From contig NZ_LT629705.1 in assembly GCF_900103875.1 (NCBI RefSeq), forward strand, positions 186,001 through 250,000: a stretch of 64,000 bases of DNA, read 5' to 3'. Below, in pieces: positions 9,025-16,963 of the stretch. Below the pieces are notes generated by a model. That model worked only from the letters and a program-made list of their open reading frames with translations. It did not search any database and had not been told where the DNA came from. Position 1 is the first letter of the stretch; each line of letters opens with the position of its first letter. This stretch comes from Pseudomonas arsenicoxydans (GTDB lineage: Bacteria; Pseudomonadota; Gammaproteobacteria; Pseudomonadales; Pseudomonadaceae). A program made the position numbers and the translations under genes.

Positions 9025-9053
9025 GTGATGTGTTCACGTGATGTAAAACGTGA
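9011..9053. repeat. Phased CGTGA direct-repeat array (operator- or iteron-like)
   Basis: CGTGA occurs at 9011, 9024, 9037 and 9049, spaced 13, 13 and 12 bp. The middle two copies share the 11-mer TCACGTGATGT (9021-9031 and 9034-9044). The array lies between two divergent genes and overlaps the most upstream start of the minus-strand gene. A TATAAT box at 9066-9071 points toward the plus-strand gene. Confidence 0.7.
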
Positions 9054-9111
9054 CCAATCACAAGGTATAATTCTGCAAACTGGCATCAACAATTTGGGGG
9101 GAGGAAGGGGT

Positions 9112-10197
9112 ATGAATCAGAGGTCGCCTGGACTTACATGGCTAGATCGCAATGATCACAAGCAGCAGAAATGGGCTCACAAATATCTGCAAAAGAAAGG
9201 CGAGATAGATCAGAAATATGATTCCTCAAGCCTCGATGAGCTCCTTCGGATCGGCGAGGTGCTAGAGAGCACGAGAGAGGGCATATTAATCCTCGGCCGG
9301 ATGAGGGAGACATGGAGGCAGGCTAAATGCAACGCATCAGACAAAGACAAGGGCCGGAAGACCTATGCGTTCAAGCTCAACATCGAGGTAAAAAAAGATC
9401 TGACGTGGCTAGCCAAGAAAAAAAATGTCACTGCAGCCGCCCTGCTCAGCAGGCTGATCTCTGGAGAGCTGGATGCTCATGTCAGATTTGAGACGGAACT
9501 CAATGAGGAAAAAAAGACGCATAAAGAGCTGCTGAGAAACTCAAGAAATAACACTGCCCAACACAGAGAGACCAACAGAATCCTGAGGGAGCTGCTGGAC
9601 GTCAGCATTGCACGACTGTGTCGATCGGAGATCCTGCTGGAAGATGCCGCGCTCTCGACAGAGAGCATCACAGAGGATCAGCAGCGCAGGATCGACAAAC
9701 GGTGCAAGCAGATAATGGTCGATGCCGAAGCAGTCGTAAAAGGTCAGAGCGCCCTGCTCCCCGGAGAACTCTTTCATCACGTCAGATCAGGAAGCGATTC
9801 CACTCAGGCACTAAAAGAGGCAGCAACGGAGAGCCCGTCTTGCTCGAATAATTCTCCGGTAGGCAATCAATCAAGCTCAACTGAAGATACGTTTAGGATT
9901 GACTCGGAGCGCCTGCCGCTGCCAGAAGATCATTCGGAACCCAGCCTTGTGCCCGTAGCTGAGCCTCATGGTCCGGGAACGAATAATCACACTGGTCTAC
10001 GCACAAAGGAGCTTCCGGAAGAGAAGAACTCTGTCTCCCTTGAAAAAAATGCGACCGGCCTTGAGTCTCGATCAGCACCACAACGCCTGCCAGACAGTGC
10101 CACCACTGATGTAGCCAGTAGATCTAGCAAAATCACTCTTCAAAGAAAGAAGCACTCCGTTATCCGAGGCCCCCAGGGAATTCTCGAAAAGGACTAA
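9112..10197 (+). CDS. Ribbon-helix-helix-like hypothetical protein
   Basis: A 361-residue hydrophilic protein. Around residues 85-120 it has RKTYAFKLNIEVKKDLTWL followed by AKKKNVTAAALLSRLI, which matches the ribbon-helix-helix pattern (beta strand, helix, turn, helix with alternating hydrophobics). A long charged helical stretch follows (NEEKKTHKELLRNSRNN) that may be coiled coil. From about residue 230 the tail is Ser/Thr/Pro-rich and probably disordered. The start at 9112 has the strong site GGGAGGAAGGGG; upstream ATG or GTG codons lie in the operator array. RHH proteins usually bind operators or act in partition or toxin-antitoxin control. The partner gene is the divergent 485-codon frame. 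Confidence 0.65.
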   Translation: MNQRSPGLTWLDRNDHKQQKWAHKYLQKKGEIDQKYDSSSLDELLRIGEVLESTREGILILGRMRETWRQAKCNASDKDKGRKTYAFKLNIEVKKDLTWLAKKKNVTAAALLSRLISGELDAHVRFETELNEEKKTHKELLRNSRNNTAQHRETNRILRELLDVSIARLCRSEILLEDAALSTESITEDQQRRIDKRCKQIMVDAEAVVKGQSALLPGELFHHVRSGSDSTQALKEAATESPSCSNNSPVGNQSSSTEDTFRIDSERLPLPEDHSEPSLVPVAEPHGPGTNNHTGLRTKELPEEKNSVSLEKNATGLESRSAPQRLPDSATTDVASRSSKITLQRKKHSVIRGPQGILEKD

Positions 10198-10908
10198 GCT
10201 TTTCACCTTGAGACAGGCATAGGGCGACCTTAGTGCGGTATAGACACGAAAACGGCAGGGGCATCCGCAAGCGCCTATTCTCCCTTGATACCTCAGCTCA
10301 AAAATTGCCGTGGTCGCTGCCAGCGCCATCCATATAAAGCCCTTACTGACGAATCTCAGCTGACGGTATTCCAAATGGTATTCCAAGGAATAATTTAACC
10401 AGTATTTTTTATTATAAATCAATATCTTGCATAATCAGTTCAGATTACCCCGGCCCACCAAATACGAAGCAAAACAAAACCCGCCAAGTGCGGGTTTTGT
10501 TGCATCTGGGCTACCCGATGCTGCTGAGGATCGTTGTGGCGTTCATGTCCGCTTCAGCAATTTTTCAGCGATACACCTCTCCGGCTTTCTGCCAAAACCC
10601 AAATCACTATTTTTCAAGACCGTCTTGCATCTGGAATGGGATGCGCTCCCAGGGTCGTCATCATGAAGGCCTATGATCGCCTTCGAAGCGTTATCAGCAT
10701 CCTCAAGGTTCTTAGGTAAACCCAAAACCGTCGGCCGCTAATAATACGCACTCTTAAAAACATAATTTTTTTTCTGAAGCCGAAGCTCTTTCGTCTCCCC
10801 TTGCGCGCCTGATTTTTAAACTTGGCTATAACTGAGGAGACGCCCCGATTTCCCTGAATTAATGACGTGGCAAGCGCTGACACCTTTACTCTCAGGAAAT
10901 GGAATCCC
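10198..10908. other. Intergenic stretch with no recognised gene
   Basis: About 700 bp without a supportable gene. It holds the terminator at 10475-10499 and an AT-rich patch near 10380-10440 with a repeated GGTATTCCA. Short frames here have no ribosome site or recognisable product. No tRNA or clear attachment site was seen. Confidence 0.5.
10475..10499. terminator. Hairpin terminator, usable on both strands
   Basis: CAAAACCCGC (10475-10484) pairs with GCGGGTTTTG (10490-10499) across a 5-nt loop. The A/T ends give a T-run on either strand. It lies 278 bp downstream of the RHH gene and may mark the right limit of the accessory block. Confidence 0.65.
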
Positions 10909-11619
10909 ATGCTTTTGCCAATCCCGCAACACATCACAGTAATTTCTCCACATTTGGATGATGCTGTCTTCAGTTGCGGCTGCCTGTTGGCTGAGAGTCG
11001 GGACGCTCTTGTCATTACAGTATTCGCTGGCGTGCCTGATCCTGAAGTCGCGACGCCTGCATGGGACAGAGCAACAGGTTTTAGTAGTGGGTATCAGGCC
11101 GTGCTTGCGCGACGTGATGAAGATACGGAGTCGATGCGCAGACTGGGTGCTAAAGGCACATGGCTCAGCTTCTGGGATCGTCAGTACGGTCGCGGTTATC
11201 AAACGACTGACCTCGTACCGGCGCTAAAAACAATCCTTGAGCAAAGGGGCGGAACCGTTCTCATGCCTATGGGACTTTTCCACCCGGACCATCTGCTGAC
11301 GAGCAACGCTTGCCTGGCGGTGCGCGAAGCTTTTCTTCTTGCGCAACAGAACAAAGAGGATGGAGCCACTGACCGCCCAATGAACTGGTTCGTCTATGAA
11401 GAGGCTATCTATCGGCAACTTCCGGGGCTGGTCCTGACTCGACTCACAGCCTGGAAGGAGGCTGGACTAAAAATGTGTGCCGTTCGTTTTCCCACCTCAA
11501 GCGCAAAAAAGAAAGCCTACGCTGTAGGCGCATATAAGAGTCAACTTCCGCTATTCGGAGCCGCTAAACGCGCCGATATGGGCTCTCCTGAACGCTATTG
11601 GCAGCTTGATACTGAGTAG
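10909..11619 (+). CDS. PIG-L family (LmbE-like) deacetylase
   Basis: A 236-residue member of the PIG-L/LmbE fold, zinc enzymes that remove acyl groups from N-acetylglucosamine-type substrates. The metal-binding motif SPHLDDA lies near the N-terminus (PHxDD) and the third ligand is in LFHPDHLL (HPDH) in the middle. The start at 10909 (MLLPIPQHITV) is preceded by GGAAATGGAATCCC; an upstream in-frame ATG at 10867 would add 14 residues. No signal peptide. It stands alone between the accessory block and a DUF6124 gene, so the substrate cannot be inferred from neighbours. Confidence 0.85.
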   Translation: MLLPIPQHITVISPHLDDAVFSCGCLLAESRDALVITVFAGVPDPEVATPAWDRATGFSSGYQAVLARRDEDTESMRRLGAKGTWLSFWDRQYGRGYQTTDLVPALKTILEQRGGTVLMPMGLFHPDHLLTSNACLAVREAFLLAQQNKEDGATDRPMNWFVYEEAIYRQLPGLVLTRLTAWKEAGLKMCAVRFPTSSAKKKAYAVGAYKSQLPLFGAAKRADMGSPERYWQLDTE

Positions 11620-11774
11620 CCGTTGCAGGGTGGCCATGGCCGCATCTGATGCTGTTTGAAGCGTCTTTTAAACAAGAATTCTCGCATTGATCCTACAGAC
11701 GCTCCGGTTTTCGGAGATGTTTCCGACAAGTCGCGGCGGTTGTTGGGTAGGAAGCGGAGTCGATAGGCTTTGTC

Positions 11775-11795
11775 GGTCGCTGCGCATCAGCGACC
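11775..11795 (+). promoter_or_regulatory. Leader hairpin upstream of DUF6124 gene
   Basis: GGTCGCTG (11775-11782) pairs perfectly with CAGCGACC (11788-11795) around CGCAT. It is followed by GGGCCTGGAAACCCGAGG, which can form a second small hairpin. It lies about 60 bp before the DUF6124 start. A similar hairpin precedes the second DUF6124 gene (31151-31167). Confidence 0.5.
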
Positions 11796-11855
11796 GGGCC
11801 TGGAAACCCGAGGTAGGAGCTATTCAGTAGTTCATACGAGATACGGAGCTTCCCA

Positions 11856-12233
11856 ATGTCGAAAGAAAAACCACCTTCGCCGCCTGCCGACGACGTCTCC
11901 CCCTACGAATCCGCCGACTCCAAAAAATTCAACGACGCCGCTGAACGAGCGCTGGATCACTACCTCAACCCCGCCGCCCTCAAATCACCGGTTAACCGCA
12001 AAGCCAGCACGATGTTTCTCATTGCGCCGGATATCAAAGACGAAGACCTGCTGGCCCACACCTGCGAGTCATTGGCTCAGGCCAGTGTCATGGCCAGTGA
12101 CTTCGCCGGATATCTGGAAGGCCCGCACCGACACACGGCAATGGCGATTCAGCAAATAGTGATGCTGGCCGAGCTGGCGGTGAACCGAATGCTCGATAAC
12201 GTCGAATTGCCAAAACCCGCGCCACACCGCTAA
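11856..12233 (+). CDS. DUF6124 family protein
   Basis: A 125-residue protein of a family found mainly in Pseudomonas. Typical parts are the polar N-terminus ending YESADSKKFNDAAERALDHYL, the core TMFLIAPDIKDEDLLAHTCE, and the helical end QIVMLAELAVNRMLDN. No function is established. It resembles the protein at 31384-31767 along its length, so the window carries two paralogues. The ATG at 11856 follows CGGAG. A structured leader precedes it and REP elements follow. Confidence 0.85.
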   Translation: MSKEKPPSPPADDVSPYESADSKKFNDAAERALDHYLNPAALKSPVNRKASTMFLIAPDIKDEDLLAHTCESLAQASVMASDFAGYLEGPHRHTAMAIQQIVMLAELAVNRMLDNVELPKPAPHR

Positions 12234-12239
12234 TCCCCT

Positions 12240-12463
12240 GTGGGAGCGAGCCTGCTCGCGATGGCGGCCTGACAGTCACCTTATGTATTGACTGACCCAC
12301 CGCTATCGCGGGCAAGCCCGCTCCCACACTCGATCTTTGTCGTACACAGATTTTGCATTCACTGGAGATCCCCTGTGGGAGCGGGCTTGCCCGCGATGGC
12401 GGTGGGTCAGAGAACATTTACATCGACTGACCCACCGCTATCGCGAGCAGGCTCGCTCCCGCA
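12240..12463. repeat. Cluster of four REP elements
   Basis: Four copies of the Pseudomonas REP hairpin (GTGGGAGCGGGCTTGCCCGCGAT type) at about 12240-12263, 12304-12328, 12374-12400 and 12439-12463, in alternating orientation. The outer two are the variant with GAGCC-GCTCG stems and the inner two the GGGCTTGCCC variant. They fill the space between the convergent DUF6124 and ohr genes. Confidence 0.9.
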
Positions 12464-12486
12464 TTAGTCCAGTACACGGCCGGGAT

Positions 12487-12909
12487 TTACAGCACTTTCA
12501 AATCCACCGACACATGCCCGCGTATCATCCGCGAATAGGGGCAGAGCTGATGCGCCGCGTCAGCCAATTCCCGCTTCACCCCCACTTCCAACCCGGGAAA
12601 GTTGACGTTCAACCGGACCGCCAGCTGAAAGTCCCCGCTGCCGGTTTTACCCAGATCCACCTCGGCATCCACCGACGTGTCTTCCGGCAATTTGATTTTC
12701 ATTTTGCCTGCTGCGACCTGTATCGCGCCGATGAAGCAGGCCGAATAACCCAGCGCAAACAGTTGCTCCGGATTGGTGCCGGGTTTGCCCGAACCGGGTG
12801 AGCTGAATTTAACGTCCAACTCGCCGTCGCTGGACCTGCCAGTGCCCGTGCGGCCGCCGACGGCATGGGTTTTCGCGGTGTATAAAACCGTTTCCAATGC
12901 AGCACTCAT
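12487..12909 (-). CDS. ohr: Organic hydroperoxide resistance protein (Ohr/OsmC family)
   Basis: A 140-residue thiol peroxidase that reduces organic hydroperoxides, usually with lipoylated proteins as electron donors. The Ohr signature is clear: N-terminal VLYTAKTHAVGGRTGTGRSS, the peroxidatic cysteine in NPEQLFALGYSACFIGA and the resolving cysteine in HQLCPYSRMIRGH. The start at 12909 (MSAALETVLY) has a CAGGAG site; the longer upstream frame is not coding. No MarR-type ohrR regulator is adjacent. It lies 37 bp downstream of the exported crotonase-like gene in the same direction, so co-transcription is possible. Confidence 0.95.
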   Translation of the reverse strand: MSAALETVLYTAKTHAVGGRTGTGRSSDGELDVKFSSPGSGKPGTNPEQLFALGYSACFIGAIQVAAGKMKIKLPEDTSVDAEVDLGKTGSGDFQLAVRLNVNFPGLEVGVKRELADAAHQLCPYSRMIRGHVSVDLKVL

Positions 12910-12946
12910 AACAGTGACTCCTGATAAGGGTTGAACAAACGCGAGG

Positions 12947-13906
12947 TCATTTCGAGGCCTCGCCCAAGGTGCCGGTGTAGTGCGCCAGGCGTTTTTCGAC
13001 GTCGGCTTTTTTCTGCAGGCCAAGCTCCATCAGCTGGGTGATGCGTTGCTGAGCCGCCGGGCGTTTTACCGAGCCGATGAAACCGTCCCATTCGGCGGCG
13101 ATGGCGTCGTTCGGTGGCAGGCTGGCGGCGTCGACCAGGTGTTTGATGTCGGTGATCGACTGTTTGTCGAACCGGGCGATGCGTCGAGCCATGGTGTCGA
13201 CGAAGCTGTCGAGCTCGGCGTCGGGCAACGCACGATTGACGTAGCCGTAACGCTCGGCGAGTTCGCCGTTGATGTCATTGCCGGTGAGCAGCACTTCGAG
13301 TGCACGACCACGGCCCATCAGTCGTGGCAGACGCGCCATCGGACCGCCGCCGGGCACCAGCGCGGCGCCGATTTCCCATTGCGAGAGGATGGCTTTTTCC
13401 CGGCTGGCGAAGCGCATGTCGCTGGCCAGTGCCAGTTCGCTGCCAACGCCGGTGGCGCGACCGCGAATCGACACAATCGAAACCACCGGCGCCTTGCTCA
13501 ACCGAACCAGCATGTCGGGCAGCGGCGGTAGGCCGGTGGGGCCGTTTGGCAGGCTGGTGGTGTCAGTCAGCGGTGGGACGAAGTCGTAGTGAGTGAGGAA
13601 GAAGTCCGGCACGTCACTGTCGAAAACCACGACCACCACTTTCGGATCGGTCTCGATGGCCGTGACGACCTCGTTCAGCTGCGGCATGGTTTCGGGGCCG
13701 TAGATGTTATACGGCGGGTTGTGGAAGGTGACGCGCCAATACTCGGGGGTGACGCGGGTGAGCTTGATCTCCTGTTTTGCCGCGTGGGTTGATTGAGTCT
13801 TGTCGGATTGCGATGCGGATGCTGCGGATGCCTCACCGGCGAGAGAGGAGCCGGTGGCCGCCATGCTGGCGACGATGATCGCAGCATTGAATAGCTGCAG
13901 TCTCAT
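12947..13906 (-). CDS. Exported enoyl-CoA hydratase/isomerase (crotonase-fold) family protein
   Basis: The body has crotonase-family features: VVFDSDVPDFFLTHYD, then GRATGVGSELALASDMRFAS (the oxyanion-hole GxGxExALxxD pattern) and the end of the fold at GRGRALEVLLTG. Unusually, the N-terminus MRLQLFNAAIIVASMAATG followed by SSLAGEASA looks like a Sec signal peptide with an Ala-x-Ala cleavage site near residue 25-30. CoA substrates are not expected in the periplasm, so it may act on another compound or have lost catalysis. The 319-residue length fits a full fold. It lies upstream of ohr on the same strand. Confidence 0.8.
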   Translation of the reverse strand: MRLQLFNAAIIVASMAATGSSLAGEASAASASQSDKTQSTHAAKQEIKLTRVTPEYWRVTFHNPPYNIYGPETMPQLNEVVTAIETDPKVVVVVFDSDVPDFFLTHYDFVPPLTDTTSLPNGPTGLPPLPDMLVRLSKAPVVSIVSIRGRATGVGSELALASDMRFASREKAILSQWEIGAALVPGGGPMARLPRLMGRGRALEVLLTGNDINGELAERYGYVNRALPDAELDSFVDTMARRIARFDKQSITDIKHLVDAASLPPNDAIAAEWDGFIGSVKRPAAQQRITQLMELGLQKKADVEKRLAHYTGTLGEASK

Positions 13907-14048
13907 GGGAAAACCTCCAGGTAGAAAAACATGTGGGTTCCCGCGTACAACGCTCTACAGTTTGAAACAGGTATTGGGCAGGCTGGAAAGGCCCGACTGA
14001 ACAAGCCTAGCAGCGTAACTCCGACTCACAAGTGACGTCAGTCGGACG

Positions 14049-14087
14049 AAAAAAAAGGCACTGGCGATGATCGCCAGTGCCTTTTTT
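14049..14087 (-). terminator. Terminator downstream of pelG
   Basis: GGCACTGGCGA (14057-14067) pairs with TCGCCAGTGCC (14071-14081) over a 3-nt loop, with A6 before and T6 after, so it can act in both directions. It sits 15 bp beyond the pelG stop and ends the Pel operon. Confidence 0.85.
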
Positions 14088-14101
14088 GTCTAACTGTAAC
14101 G

Positions 14102-15448
14102 TCAGCGAGACAGCATAAACGTGTCGTACTCCAGATCCTCCAGCGCCGTTGAAAGCCTGTGTAAACCCAGCAATACACAAATCAGCAACGACAGCGTAAA
14201 CCCGTACCCGAAGAAGCTTGGCCCCAGGTACATGCTGAACAGCGTCAACATTGCGTTCAACACCGCAAACAGCACGCACAGTTCGAGCACCACGGTGCGT
14301 TTGTCGAGGTAGAAGAACACGTTGAGCAAGGCCATGAACACCACCTGGATGCTCACACCGATCAGGTCGATATAAAACAGCGGCAGGTAATAACTGGAGA
14401 TGCCCAGCCATTCCAGAAGGCGTGGAGCGAACAGGAACAACAGCACCGCTGTCAGCCCTTGCACCTTGCAGATTTCCAGCAAGCCCTGACGGATCGACAA
14501 GGTCATTTCGGTTTTCAGCTGGCCGATGTGTTGCAGGGTTTCGCCTTCGCGGATCGCCCGGAACAGACGGTCATACCATTCGGCAAAATCGGTCTCGATG
14601 CGCACCAGGAACACCGCCATGCCGGGGATGATCGCCAGGTACGCGAGGAAGATCGGCAGGTCGTAAAGGATCGAGGCGCGCAGCGGGCCGACGATTTCGT
14701 TGGAGGTGCCGGGGTTGAACCAGAACAGGAATTTGTCGATCCAGATGCCCAGGTTGTAGAAGAAACCAGTGGCCAACAGGCTGAGGAAAACGTTGCGCCG
14801 GTCGAGGAAATCAAAGGCGATCAGTTTTTCGGCGCGGTACTCGCGCAGGATGTCGTAGAGGAACAGGAACAGCAGCGTGCTGTGCCCGATCAACAACGCC
14901 AGCAGCAAACCCGGCATCTGCAGGAAGCTCAGCAGGTAGGCGCTTGCGACCATCAGCGTGTAACCCACCAGCATCACCAGCAGGATGCGGTTATAGGCCT
15001 TCATCCCCGAGAGGAAGATGATCACCAGCCACAAGTTGCACAGCACCACGAAGTTGGCCAGCACCAGCACGCGGTAGATCAGCGGCTGATCGAACAACAG
15101 GCCCAGCACGATAATTCCCAGAACCCCGGCGCCCAAGGTGACCAGCAACAACACGCCCAACAGGTTGGGCAGGATCTGGTCGTACTTGTGCTCGAACAAG
15201 CGGTCGGACACGAAGCGGGTGAAGAACAACTGCAAGCCACCCGTCAGGATCAACGAGGTGGCCATCAAGTACGTCACCGTCACCAGGAATTGCCCGACCA
15301 GCGCATTCGGCAGCAGCAAGCCGATGCTGATGATCGACAACACCCAAGGGCCGGAACTGATCAGCCCGGCGTAGACGTAGGCGTGCAACGTTGCGGTGTA
15401 GGAATCGCGCGAAAGGATTTTTCGCAGTTCAAAGCCAATACCGGCCAT
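14102..15448 (-). CDS. pelG: Pel exopolysaccharide inner-membrane transporter PelG
   Basis: Polytopic membrane protein of 448 residues, of the usual PelG length and opening (MAGIGFELRKIL). It has about twelve hydrophobic segments and resembles the polysaccharide transporter/MVF flippase superfamily. With PelD and PelE it forms the inner-membrane complex that carries out Pel synthesis and export, and PelF supplies glycosyl transfer. It directly abuts pelF (start at 15448, pelF stop at 15449) and is the last gene of the operon. No disruption is seen. Confidence 0.95.
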   Translation of the reverse strand: MAGIGFELRKILSRDSYTATLHAYVYAGLISSGPWVLSIISIGLLLPNALVGQFLVTVTYLMATSLILTGGLQLFFTRFVSDRLFEHKYDQILPNLLGVLLLVTLGAGVLGIIVLGLLFDQPLIYRVLVLANFVVLCNLWLVIIFLSGMKAYNRILLVMLVGYTLMVASAYLLSFLQMPGLLLALLIGHSTLLFLFLYDILREYRAEKLIAFDFLDRRNVFLSLLATGFFYNLGIWIDKFLFWFNPGTSNEIVGPLRASILYDLPIFLAYLAIIPGMAVFLVRIETDFAEWYDRLFRAIREGETLQHIGQLKTEMTLSIRQGLLEICKVQGLTAVLLFLFAPRLLEWLGISSYYLPLFYIDLIGVSIQVVFMALLNVFFYLDKRTVVLELCVLFAVLNAMLTLFSMYLGPSFFGYGFTLSLLICVLLGLHRLSTALEDLEYDTFMLSR

Positions 15449-16963
15449 TTAGCTGTTCTCCATGGCGGCTTGATACAGATCGCGGTAACGCTGCAGCATC
15501 AAGGCTTCGGTGTAATAACGGGTAACCCGCAACAAGCCGCTGGCCTGGGCGGCCTGCCAGCGTCGCGGGCTGCGCAACAGTTCAAGGATCGCGGTGCTGG
15601 TGGCTTGTGGATCGGCAATCGCCACTACTTTGCCGGCGTGCCCCAGGTCACGGTCTTCGGCGCTGCCGCCTTCGATCAGCTCGCGGCACGAACCGACGTC
15701 GCTGCTGACCACCGGCGTACCGGCGGCCCAGGCTTCGAGGATCACCAGCGGCTGCGCTTCACTGATCGAAGTCAGCACCATCAGCCCGAGTTTGGGCAGG
15801 ATGTCCTGGATGCGCTGGAAGCCAAGGAAATGCACCTTGCCCTCCAGGCCCAGACTGGCCATCAGGCTGCGGCATTCGCTGACGTATTCCGGGTCTTCTT
15901 CTTCCGGGCCGACGATCCAGCCTTCGGCGTGCGGCATGGCGCTGATCACGCCGCGCATCGCCCGCAGAAAGGTTTTGACGTCCTTGATCGGCACCACACG
16001 GCCAATCAGGCCGACCACAGGCGCAATGCCGTGGGCGCGTGATTCCAGCGCTGCAGTCCATACCGGCAGGTCGATGCCGTTCGGAATGACTTGGGTGCGG
16101 GCGGGGATGGCGCCGTCCTTGATTTGCCGCTGACGGTTGCCGTCGTAGAGCGCGATGATGTTGTCGGCGCTGTTGTACGTCAGCTGGCCAATGCGTTCGA
16201 AGAAACGCACCCACAAGGTTCGGATGTAACCCGAGCCGGCATCGAGGCTGCGGTTCAGCGCCTGGCCGGAACTCTCGGCGATCCAGCTGGCCTGGGCCAG
16301 GTCGATCTTGCGTTCCTTGGTGTAGATCCCGTGCTCGCTGAGCAAATAGGTGCAGTTCCAGCGCTGCTTGAGAATGCAGCCGAGGAAGCCCGCATACCCG
16401 GTGGAAATCGAGTGCAGCACCCGCGCTTTCGGCATCCGTTGCGCGGCTTCGGCGAGCATCAGCAACGGCGACTGCATCGCGCGCAGGGTCCAGAAATAAT
16501 TGACGAACGAAGGGTCGGCGCAATGCTGGCGATAGCCTTCGCTCAGCGACTCCCAACTGGCACGGCTGCGCAGCACGTCGTCGAGGGTCATGCGGCCCTG
16601 GGCGATGCAATCGAGCAAGCGTTCGCCCAGCGCCGGGTCTGGCGCGTCCGGGTGATGCAGGAAGCGATACAAATCCTGCAATTGCTGCGAGTCAGCCTCA
16701 CGCGGATCGCCCAGCGTGTTGGTCGGATGCGTCGCGTCTTCGAGGAACACTTCTTCGATGTGCAGCACGTTGGCCGGCACTTCGTAGCGCCGGGACGGAT
16801 ACGCGTGACGCTGGCCGCCGATGAACATCACCGAAAAGGTCAGTTCCGGCAGGCCGAGAATCATCTGGTGAATCCAGCTGGAAACGCCGCCGCGCACGTA
16901 AGGCCAGGTGCCTTCGAGCAGCAGACAGATGTCGGCAACCGGTGCCTGTTCCTTGTGCATCAT
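15449..16963 (-). CDS. pelF: Pel glycosyltransferase PelF
   Basis: Cytoplasmic GT4-family glycosyltransferase of 504 residues that polymerises the amino-sugar chain of Pel from UDP-activated sugars. Visible parts are the PelF N-terminal domain (LLLEGTWPYVRGGVSSWIHQ), the nucleotide-sugar domain with VVGLIGRVVPIKDVKTFL, and the GT4 donor-binding EAQPLVILEAWAAGTPVVSS. It overlaps pelE by 4 bp, so the two are translationally coupled. The start is at 16963 (MMHKEQAPV); the second Met is equally possible. Confidence 0.97.
   Translation of the reverse strand: MMHKEQAPVADICLLLEGTWPYVRGGVSSWIHQMILGLPELTFSVMFIGGQRHAYPSRRYEVPANVLHIEEVFLEDATHPTNTLGDPREADSQQLQDLYRFLHHPDAPDPALGERLLDCIAQGRMTLDDVLRSRASWESLSEGYRQHCADPSFVNYFWTLRAMQSPLLMLAEAAQRMPKARVLHSISTGYAGFLGCILKQRWNCTYLLSEHGIYTKERKIDLAQASWIAESSGQALNRSLDAGSGYIRTLWVRFFERIGQLTYNSADNIIALYDGNRQRQIKDGAIPARTQVIPNGIDLPVWTAALESRAHGIAPVVGLIGRVVPIKDVKTFLRAMRGVISAMPHAEGWIVGPEEEDPEYVSECRSLMASLGLEGKVHFLGFQRIQDILPKLGLMVLTSISEAQPLVILEAWAAGTPVVSSDVGSCRELIEGGSAEDRDLGHAGKVVAIADPQATSTAILELLRSPRRWQAAQASGLLRVTRYYTEALMLQRYRDLYQAAMENS

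Noticed and set aside
10072..10422. 116-codon minus-strand frame at the right end of the island
   Set aside because: Overlaps the RHH gene tail, Cys/Arg-rich unlikely translation, no ribosome site; not a recognisable integrase remnant.
4593..10500. Search for a tRNA-adjacent attachment site or integrase for the island
   Set aside because: No tRNA, integrase or clear att repeats were found in the window, so boundaries are left undefined.
12240..12463. Repeated palindromes considered as a CRISPR array
   Set aside because: Units alternate in orientation and match the REP hairpin type; no regular spacers.
14459..16042. Long plus-strand frame (527 codons) antisense to pelG/pelF
   Set aside because: Gln/Asp-rich low-complexity translation, opposite to a clear conserved gene; a product of GC-rich third positions.
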